A stretch of 64,000 nucleotides of DNA from Phycisphaerales bacterium (GTDB taxonomy: Bacteria; Planctomycetota; Phycisphaerae; Phycisphaerales; SM1A02): the NCBI GenBank assembly GCA_009691725.1, contig SIAP01000002.1:80422-144421 (forward strand), given 5' to 3'. The notes under the pieces were generated by a model. It was not told the DNA's origin. It ran no database searches and was given only the letters and a program-made list of their open reading frames with translations. Position numbers and translations under genes: made by a program. Shown here one piece after another: positions 55,679 through 64,000 of this stretch (positions are counted from its first letter, which is position 1; every line of letters starts with the position of its first letter).

Positions 55679-56461
55679 TCAACCCAAGCGATCAACCCAC
55701 GCCGCAAGCGAAGCGTCATCAGTCAAGTCGTACCAAAGCGGTGTGATCGTGACATTTCCCTCAGAGAGCGCTTCGACATCGCTGCCTTGCGCGGTGTGAA
55801 AGAATTCCATGCCATTCCCACAGGGCCAGTAGTACGCGTGCCCCTCTGGTGATTCGCGACGTTCATGACGATCGATTCCAGCGGCGGTGTTCATCCGAAC
55901 CACACGGATCGGCGGCATGGGCGCGTTGTCGGACAGCGTGCGTGGCACATTGATGGACATCACTCGGTGTGCGTCGAGTGGAAACGCGAGCACACGATCG
56001 ATCGCAGCGCGTGCAATGTGTGCGGCGCGACTCCACGCAACGGGACCGCCGCCCATATGCAAACTCACTGCGATGGCTGGAACTCCCAGAAACGCAGCCT
56101 CGATCGCCGCTGCGATCGTGCCCGAGTAAATGACATTGATTCCCACATTCGCACCGCTGTTCATACCGCTGATCACCAGATCGGGACGAGACTGGGCACC
56201 GAAGCGCTCCGCCCAAATGGTGCGAAGCCCCAGCTTCACGCAATCCGCTGGCGTCCCTTCAACGGAGATCCCCCGCATTCGCTCGTTCACTTGCACATCG
56301 CGCGTCATGAGTGGCTTGTGAAAAGTGATTCCATGACTCATCGCAGACTGCACTCCTGCTGGTGCCACGACGACAATCTCGCCAAGCGACGCGATCGCGT
56401 CGTAGAGCGCGGCGATGCCAGGTGCGGTGATCCCATCGTCATTGGTCAGAAGTATTTTCAT
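55679..56461 (-). CDS. surE: 5'/3'-nucleotidase SurE
   Basis: A 260-residue metal-dependent nucleotide phosphatase linked to stationary-phase survival. MKILLTNDDG (Asn7, Asp8, Asp9) and SAMSHGIT (Ser39) form the metal site with the Asn in SGMNSGANVGINVIYSGTIAAA. Other family blocks: SVEGTPADCVKLG and PLWYDLTDD near the end. It converges on the TonB-like gene with 18 bp between the stops and lies 36 bp downstream of the glycosyltransferase gene. Confidence 0.95.
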   Translation of the reverse strand: MKILLTNDDGITAPGIAALYDAIASLGEIVVVAPAGVQSAMSHGITFHKPLMTRDVQVNERMRGISVEGTPADCVKLGLRTIWAERFGAQSRPDLVISGMNSGANVGINVIYSGTIAAAIEAAFLGVPAIAVSLHMGGGPVAWSRAAHIARAAIDRVLAFPLDAHRVMSINVPRTLSDNAPMPPIRVVRMNTAAGIDRHERRESPEGHAYYWPCGNGMEFFHTAQGSDVEALSEGNVTITPLWYDLTDDASLAAWVDRLG

Positions 56462-56497
56462 GTGCGCGAGAAGGTAGCGAGAATGTGGGGACCAGCG

Positions 56498-57733
56498 TCA
56501 GTTTCGGGAGGGCTGGAGCACATAGTTCCTTCCCCCCCAGCGCACTGGCTTGCCCGAACGAAGATCGTGAGCACCGCTCCACTGAATGCGTGCGATGACA
56601 AGCGCGGCATAGGGATAGGCGAGCGCTGCGATCTTCGGAACACCGATCAATTGAAAGATTCGTCTCAGCACCAGCTGCTGAATGATCAGCGCGCCGCAAC
56701 CAGCGCACACGCCAACGATTCCCAGAGGCGGATCCCCGATCACCCAGCCGATCACTCCAAACATCGCACCAATCAATCCAAAGCAGGCGACGCCCGTCCC
56801 GACGAGCGCACACTCCCAACCGTAGCGCACGAGGCGTGCGGGATTGCGATGTGATGCCTCGATGAAGATGCGCTTCCAGCCCTCGCGAAACTGCCCGTAG
56901 GTTTCGTACATTCGCACGCGCAGCAAGTCATCGGCGATGAAGAGCCCAGCCTTTCGCTTCATCGTGTGGACCATCCGCCGAGCGAATGCGAGATCCTCCA
57001 GGAGCGCGTCCTTGACTGCGGTGTGGCCGCCGAGCGCCTCATACGACTCTCGCGTGAACATCATGAACTGACCATTCGCGAATGCGCGCGGCTCGATCGC
57101 ATCGTTGACACTTGAGATCGGATACTGCTTCATCAACTGCAACGCTGCAGCGGGTTGCACGATCGCCTCAAACCCGTGGCGCACGCTCACGCTGCTCAGA
57201 GCCGAGAGGAGCGCGAGCGCATGGTCGGTGAGCAACTTGACCGATGCGCGAATCAGCGCGGGATCAAAGGTCGTGTCCGCATCTGTGAAGAGCAGGATCT
57301 CCCCCCGTGATCGCAGCGCCCCTTGATGCGCGGCGTTGCATTTTCCCGCCCAGTCGTCGGGGCAGGAATGATTGTCGATCAGTTGCACTGTGGGACCGCG
57401 CTGCTTCGATCGGTCATGCTCATCCAGGACTCGCATGAGCGCGGCGCGTGTGCCATCCGTGCAACGATCGAGCACAAAGATCACTTCGAGTTCGCCGGAG
57501 TAGTCCTGTTGCAAGAGCGTGCGCAGCAGGTCTGGCGCATGCGCCTCCTCATTGTGTGCAGGAATGATGACCGACACAGATGGCCATCGCTCCAGAGTTC
57601 CCGAAAGACCCTCGCGCAAACTCGGTCGGTTTCGTCCATCGCGGCGCACGCGCCATCCGACGACACACCAATAGACAGCTCCGACTCCAGAAAGTGCGCC
57701 ACAGATCCACACGGCAACGATCACACCAGGCAT
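56498..57733 (-). CDS. Membrane glycosyltransferase family 2 (HpnB/CrtQ-like)
   Basis: A 411-residue GT2 enzyme. One N-terminal helix, then the GT-A domain: VSVIIPAHNEE, VIFVLDRCTDGTRAAL, DDWAGKCNAAHQGA, LLFTDADTTFDPALI (DxD), and GQFMMFTRESYEALGGH. Three C-terminal hydrophobic segments follow. The DWAGKCNA and QFMMFTRESYEALGGH stretches resemble hopene-associated HpnB and carotenoid CrtQ enzymes, which glycosylate isoprenoid lipids; with hpnC/hpnD elsewhere in the window that is plausible but unproven. Confidence 0.85.
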   Translation of the reverse strand: MPGVIVAVWICGALSGVGAVYWCVVGWRVRRDGRNRPSLREGLSGTLERWPSVSVIIPAHNEEAHAPDLLRTLLQQDYSGELEVIFVLDRCTDGTRAALMRVLDEHDRSKQRGPTVQLIDNHSCPDDWAGKCNAAHQGALRSRGEILLFTDADTTFDPALIRASVKLLTDHALALLSALSSVSVRHGFEAIVQPAAALQLMKQYPISSVNDAIEPRAFANGQFMMFTRESYEALGGHTAVKDALLEDLAFARRMVHTMKRKAGLFIADDLLRVRMYETYGQFREGWKRIFIEASHRNPARLVRYGWECALVGTGVACFGLIGAMFGVIGWVIGDPPLGIVGVCAGCGALIIQQLVLRRIFQLIGVPKIAALAYPYAALVIARIQWSGAHDLRSGKPVRWGGRNYVLQPSRN

Positions 57734-57805
57734 CGCGCAAGACTAGCCCGCAGGGGTGGGTTCTGTTGGGATCGGCAGGCGGTGGAGCCCACTACGCTTC
57801 CACCC

Positions 57806-58486
57806 GTGACTCTTCGCTTCTCCAGGCTCCAAGCAATCGCGTACGACCGTGCCTGTTCCACGCACCACGGCATTCCATCGATCGCACTCATGACTCACGC
57901 AGCAGTCGAGTGCGCAGCAATCATCCGGCGCGAATTGGGCGAGCCTGCTCCGCGCATCATCGCCCTCTGCGGTGGAGGCAACAATGGTGGCGACGGATAC
58001 GCGCTCATCCGCACGCTGCACAGCCACGACATTTCGGCGATCGCGATCGAATGTGCCGCGCCAGCGACCGGTTCCGATGCGAAGATCATGCATGACGCGG
58101 CTGAAAAGATGGGACTCGTACGACCGATGAACGAACTGCCATCGATCGCGCGGGATCTCCAGCCCCTGCTCATCATCGACGCCATCATTGGCACGGGGCT
58201 CTCGCACTCGCCATCTTCGCATGCGCTCGAGGCAATTCACTGGATCAATGCGCGCCGCGCGGCGGGGGCGCGTGTCGTCGCGATCGACCTTCCAAGCGGG
58301 ATGGACTGCGATTCAGGTGAGCCCCTCGGAGGAGCGAACGATGTGGTGAGGGCAACCGACACAATCACGATGGTCTGCGAGAAGGCAGGGTTCGCACGCC
58401 CCGCTGCGAAGGCCTATCTCGGCGCACTCAAGATCGTCTCGATCGGCGGACCGCCCCCAACACAGGACTTCCAAATCGTGGAATAA
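57806..58486 (+). CDS. nnrE: NAD(P)H-hydrate epimerase (NnrE/YjeF-N domain)
   Basis: A 226-residue YjeF N-terminal domain protein that epimerises damaged NADHX and NADPHX. Motifs: IALCGGGNNGGDGYALIRTLH (GGGNNGGDG), LIIDAIIGTGL and VVAIDLPSGMDCDSGEP. It lacks the C-terminal dehydratase domain present in bifunctional Nnr. The GTG at 57806 was chosen because it gives a standard family N-terminus (RFSRLQAIAYDRACSTHHGIPSIALMTHA). Its stop TAA overlaps the next ATG (TAATG). Confidence 0.9.
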   Translation: MTLRFSRLQAIAYDRACSTHHGIPSIALMTHAAVECAAIIRRELGEPAPRIIALCGGGNNGGDGYALIRTLHSHDISAIAIECAAPATGSDAKIMHDAAEKMGLVRPMNELPSIARDLQPLLIIDAIIGTGLSHSPSSHALEAIHWINARRAAGARVVAIDLPSGMDCDSGEPLGGANDVVRATDTITMVCEKAGFARPAAKAYLGALKIVSIGGPPPTQDFQIVE

Positions 58487-60138
58487 TGGGGCACTCCGTG
58501 TACGCCGCACTCCTTTCCAATCGATATCTCACTTCGCGGCTCATTCCATTCATCGCGATCGCTGCCGTCGCGCTTTGCGTTGCGCTCGTGGTCACGGTTG
58601 TTTCTGTCATGACCGGATTCCTCAACATGCTCAAGGATTCTGGCCGCCTCGTTGTGGGAGATGTCATCGTCTCATCTGGAATTGGAGGAATGCCATACAG
58701 CGACGAGTTCGTGGCGGACTTGAAGGGCTTGCCCTCCGTGCAAGGCGCGACGCCGTTGATCGACACAATCGGAATGCTCCGCATGCCCTACCCCAGCGGC
58801 AATCAGAAGGAGATCGTGCACGTCCAAGTGTGGGCAGTCGATCCGCTGAGTTTCGCGACGGTGACCGACTACGCACAAGACCTCTACTGGCGACCACCTG
58901 CCGACGCCGCCGCCGCCGCCACAATGTCACCGGATGATCCTCGACGTTCGCTGTCGCCGAGCATTCTGCAGGATGGTCTGACGCTAACTCAATCGCGCAC
59001 GGGAACTCCTGGAATCACGCTGGGAATGCATGTTTCCGTTGGCAATGCGAGGCAACGAGATGGTTCGTACCTCCCTCGTTACAACTGGTTCATGCCCGGG
59101 ATGGATGTGACGCTCACGGTGGTTCCAATCTCGGGCTCTGGCACGCTTTCCCAACCGCGCGAACACACATTTCCGATCGTCAATGAATTGCAAACGGGGA
59201 TTTATGAAATTGACAAGAATCGAATCTACATCCCGCTGAAGGAAGGACAGCGACTGCTCCGAATGGACGACGCGCCCCTCTTCGATCTCAATGCAGAACC
59301 AGATGCTGAAGGAAACTATCCCATCATCGGGAAGGCGCCATCGCGCGTGACGAAGATTCTTGTGCGCGCACGAGCGGGCACCAACGCGAATGATCTTCGT
59401 GAGGCAGTCGATGCCAGATACGCAGACTTTTCGTCGCGTATCAAAGCGGACCCGACACGACGAGCAAAGATGCCCGAGTTCGTTTCGATCCTGACATGGG
59501 AGCAACAACTGCGCGATCTCATCACACCAGTCGAGAAGGAACGCGAAATGATGCGCGTCCTCTTCTCGCTGATCTATCTGGTGTGTGCCGGACTGATCCT
59601 GTCCATCTTCTGGGCGATCGTTGTTGAAAAGACCAGAGATATCGGGATTCTGCGCAGTATTGGCGCATCGCGCGGCGGAGTCTTGTGGATCTTCTTGCGA
59701 TACGGACTCATCATTGGCGTGACCGGAAGTTGCCTCGGCGTGCTGTTGGCGTGGGGAGTGATACGAAACATCAACGCGATTCACGAAGCCATTGGAAGCG
59801 ATGCCCCACCCGCAATCTGGATTGGCACATTTGTTTTCGCAGGAGGCTGCGCTGTTGGACTCGGGCGCGCCATCTGGATCGGCAGACTCCTTTCGATTCT
59901 TCTGTGGCTGCTGGGAACCAGTGTCCTGACCTTGATCGCCACAGCGCTGGCGCTCCATCACGGCACGCTCATCTGGGACCCAAGCGTCTACTACTTCACG
60001 ATTGTTCCAGACCAAGTCGATTGGACGACTGCATGGACCACGGCACTCGGCGGAGTCCTCTTCAGCGTGATTGGTGCGGCCATTCCAGCAGCGAAGGCTG
60101 CGGACATCGATCCCGTGGAGGCGCTGCGATATGGCTGA
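58486..60138 (+). CDS. LolC/LolE-like lipoprotein-release ABC permease
   Basis: A 550-residue FtsX/MacB-fold permease. N-terminal helix (LIPFIAIAAVALCVALVVTVVSVMTGFL), a large periplasmic domain (about 50-355), then C-terminal helices with the FtsX signature KTRDIGILRSIGASRGGVLWIFL and ending VIGAAIPAAKAADIDPVEALRYG. LolCDE moves lipoproteins from inner membrane to carrier. It has an extra hydrophobic stretch near residues 450-490 (GRLLSILLWLLGTSVLTLIATALAL) relative to four-helix LolC/E. It overlaps the ATPase gene by 8 bp. One permease suggests a LolF-like homodimer. Confidence 0.88.
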   Translation: MGHSVYAALLSNRYLTSRLIPFIAIAAVALCVALVVTVVSVMTGFLNMLKDSGRLVVGDVIVSSGIGGMPYSDEFVADLKGLPSVQGATPLIDTIGMLRMPYPSGNQKEIVHVQVWAVDPLSFATVTDYAQDLYWRPPADAAAAATMSPDDPRRSLSPSILQDGLTLTQSRTGTPGITLGMHVSVGNARQRDGSYLPRYNWFMPGMDVTLTVVPISGSGTLSQPREHTFPIVNELQTGIYEIDKNRIYIPLKEGQRLLRMDDAPLFDLNAEPDAEGNYPIIGKAPSRVTKILVRARAGTNANDLREAVDARYADFSSRIKADPTRRAKMPEFVSILTWEQQLRDLITPVEKEREMMRVLFSLIYLVCAGLILSIFWAIVVEKTRDIGILRSIGASRGGVLWIFLRYGLIIGVTGSCLGVLLAWGVIRNINAIHEAIGSDAPPAIWIGTFVFAGGCAVGLGRAIWIGRLLSILLWLLGTSVLTLIATALALHHGTLIWDPSVYYFTIVPDQVDWTTAWTTALGGVLFSVIGAAIPAAKAADIDPVEALRYG

Positions 60139-60871
60139 ACCCATCGATTGCGCAGTCTTGGCGGCGGTCGGCGTGCGCAAGACATACTCCTTTGGCGCAG
60201 TCCCAGTGGAAGTGCTCAGAGGCGCCGATCTTGCGGTGAAACCGGGCGAATGGGTCGCAGTGCTCGGATCATCGGGGTCTGGCAAGAGCACACTCCTGCA
60301 CTTGATGGGTGGGCTTGATCGCCCAGATGTCAATGGTGGCGAAATTCGCTTTCGTGGATCGCCCATCGCCGTGACGCATGGCCATCGTCTCGACACCTAC
60401 CGAAATCGCGACATCGGTTTCGTCTATCAGTTCTATCACTTGCTCCCCGAATTGAATGTGCTTGAGAATGCGATGCTGCCAGCGATGGTTGGCAATTGGC
60501 TTCCCCGCGCCTTCTCTGGGGCACGCGGTCTGCGCAGAGCAGAAGCTCGTCAATCGTCGATTGCGTTGCTTGAGTCATTTGGGCTTGGCCACCGCATGCA
60601 TCACCGACCTGCGCAACTTTCCGGTGGAGAACGGCAGCGAGTCGCCATCGCGCGCGCACTTGCGAATGCACCGACCGTACTGCTCGCCGATGAACCGACT
60701 GGAAATCTTGATGTCAAGACTGGTGCTGGGATCCTCGATCTCCTGTCAGAGCGGCATGCTCGGGGCCTGACCATCGTCATGGTGACCCATGATCCCGCAG
60801 TTGCACAGCGAGCCGACCGGATGGTCAAGCTCACCGACGGGCGGGTTGAGGCCGAAGGAGTTGTTCGCTAA
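60131..60871 (+). CDS. lolD: LolD-like ABC transporter ATP-binding protein
   Basis: A 246-residue ATPase partner of the preceding permease. Walker A GSSGSGKST (46-54), Q-loop in GFVYQFYHLLPELNVLENAMLPAMV (close to the LolD consensus [22 protein letters not shown]), signature LSGGERQRVAIARAL, Walker B LLADEPTGNLD and switch His in VMVTHDP. A run of about 12 extra residues after AMV is loop-like. The start ATG overlaps the permease stop. Confidence 0.92.
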   Translation: MAEPIDCAVLAAVGVRKTYSFGAVPVEVLRGADLAVKPGEWVAVLGSSGSGKSTLLHLMGGLDRPDVNGGEIRFRGSPIAVTHGHRLDTYRNRDIGFVYQFYHLLPELNVLENAMLPAMVGNWLPRAFSGARGLRRAEARQSSIALLESFGLGHRMHHRPAQLSGGERQRVAIARALANAPTVLLADEPTGNLDVKTGAGILDLLSERHARGLTIVMVTHDPAVAQRADRMVKLTDGRVEAEGVVR

Positions 60872-61115
60872 GTCGTTGGCATGGAGATGGCTACGAAAGG
60901 CGGCAAACAGCTCGGAATGCTGCCAGGGAGGGATCGAATCGCCAGAATTCTCACTCCGACGCGACGCGGATTGTGCATTCTGATCCAGTTTGCTTGAGTT
61001 GTGTGCGTTTGAATCCGATTCTGTCCCTAGTGGCATGCCGAATGCTCAGGGTTCGTGGCGGATTTCTCCCGCCGTTCGTAGGATTCGACATTCGTCCAAG
61101 AACTAGGAGGTCTTC
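60872..61115. other. Non-coding gap before clpC
   Basis: A 244-bp gap. It holds a 7-bp imperfect stem (GGCGGCA/TGCTGCC, about 60900-60925) just after the ATPase gene, a short GGCGG/CCGCC hairpin at about 61054-61070, and a perfect AGGAGG ribosome binding site at 61105-61110, six bases before the clpC ATG. No CIRCE element and no convincing -35/-10 pair were seen. Confidence 0.5.
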
Positions 61116-63698
<2,583 letters not shown>

Positions 63699-63732
63699 TT
63701 TCAGTTCGTGCAGTTCATGCAGTCCACCCACA

Positions 63733-63759
63733 ACTCTCGGCATCGCCGGGAGTTTTTTT
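63733..63759 (+). terminator. Intrinsic terminator after clpC
   Basis: ACTCTCGGC and GCCGGGAGT form a 9-bp stem with one G-U pair and a 3-nt loop, followed by seven T (63753-63759), 34 bp after the clpC stop. Confidence 0.9.
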
Positions 63760-63779
63760 GAATGGCATAGTCTGTCGCC

Positions 63780-64000
63780 ATGTTCACACGGACCCTCGTC
63801 TTGCGCTCGATGCTGGTCTGTCTCTTCATTGCTGCGGTGGTTGGTGTCATTTCGGTCTTCTTCCCCACGCAGTTCGGAGTAAAAATGCTCGGCACGAGCA
63901 TCGTGATCGCCGTTGCGTCGGGGCTCTTCATTCCCGTGATGCCCCGTCGAGATGCACACACCATTCTCATGTCAGGCAAGGTATGGATGGTCGTGGTGGC
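63780..64000 (+). CDS. Membrane protein (3' end beyond window)
   Basis: The first 73 codons of a gene cut by the right edge, starting MFTRTLVLRSMLVCLFIAAVVGVISVFF. Two transmembrane helices are visible (about 8-30 and 39-56), with the segment PVMPRRDAHTILMSGKVWMVVV beginning a third. No stop occurs before the window ends. I do not recognise the family from this fragment. Confidence 0.65.
   Translation, partial: MFTRTLVLRSMLVCLFIAAVVGVISVFFPTQFGVKMLGTSIVIAVASGLFIPVMPRRDAHTILMSGKVWMVVV

Noticed and set aside
58984..60396. 470-codon minus-strand open frame opposite the Lol permease
   Set aside because: The plus strand carries clear FtsX-type helices and signature; the antisense product is low-complexity.

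Overview
The window is a gene-dense, moderately GC-rich piece of a bacterial chromosome. The gene content suggests a Gram-negative member of the Planctomycetota, most likely class Phycisphaerae. Pointers are: two squalene/phytoene-synthase-family genes of the HpnC/HpnD type beside ispH, a GldA/GldF-GldG/DUF4340 ABC operon, LpxI (lipid A outer membrane), LolC/LolD-like lipoprotein export proteins, ClpC with a UVR segment, a 2-oxoacid oxidoreductase-like fusion, a PutA-type proline catabolic enzyme and a DUF4286 protein. This placement is inference from family content; no rRNA or tRNA gene was seen.

Layout. 1-2.7 kb: squalene synthesis genes (hpnC, and hpnD cut by the window edge) divergent from ispH. 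2.7-8.4 kb: rlmN, tail-to-tail with a very long degenerate 2-oxoacid:ferredoxin oxidoreductase homologue, then a HAD phosphatase. 8.4-11.6 kb: a membrane-anchored protein with an Ala-Pro tail, an RluD-type pseudouridine synthase and gpsA. 11.7-15 kb: a P1B-type metal ATPase with an unusual CPG motif, overlapping a secreted cytochrome c/monooxygenase-like protein. 15-20.6 kb: class I aldolase, an RNase HII-like protein, EF-G, ribD. 20.6-25.8 kb: three-gene Gld-type ABC transporter operon. 25.8-30.4 kb: PAS/GAF-like response regulator, prmC, a small unknown protein coupled to a GT4 glycosyltransferase. 30.4-37 kb: putA, comM, two membrane proteins, with minisatellite-like repeats between genes. 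37-44.3 kb: a minus-strand transcription/translation operon (nusA, infB, rbfA, an HhH-like unknown, yebC, a lipoprotein). 44.3-50.9 kb: dsbD, DUF4286, an O-antigen-ligase-like protein, a LOG-family enzyme, lpxI and a TlyA-like methyltransferase lacking S4. 51-55.7 kb: gyrA, a STAS protein, exbD and a TonB-like protein. 55.7-60.9 kb: surE, a glycosyltransferase 2, a NAD(P)HX epimerase, lolC/E-like and lolD. 61-64 kb: clpC with an intrinsic terminator, then a truncated membrane protein.

Genes are packed tightly. Same-strand neighbours repeatedly overlap by ATGA, GTGA or TTGA, which implies translational coupling, and several convergent pairs overlap at their 3' ends. The clearest regulatory structure is upstream of nusA: a good promoter, a leader of about 280 nt and a strong hairpin followed by six T just before the nusA start, which looks like a transcription attenuator. 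Other points of interest are enzyme homologues whose signature residues have changed (oxidoreductase fusion, RNase HII-like, P-type ATPase, copper-monooxygenase-like domain) and many short tandem repeats at gene 3' ends and between genes. I saw no mobile element, CRISPR array, rRNA or tRNA.
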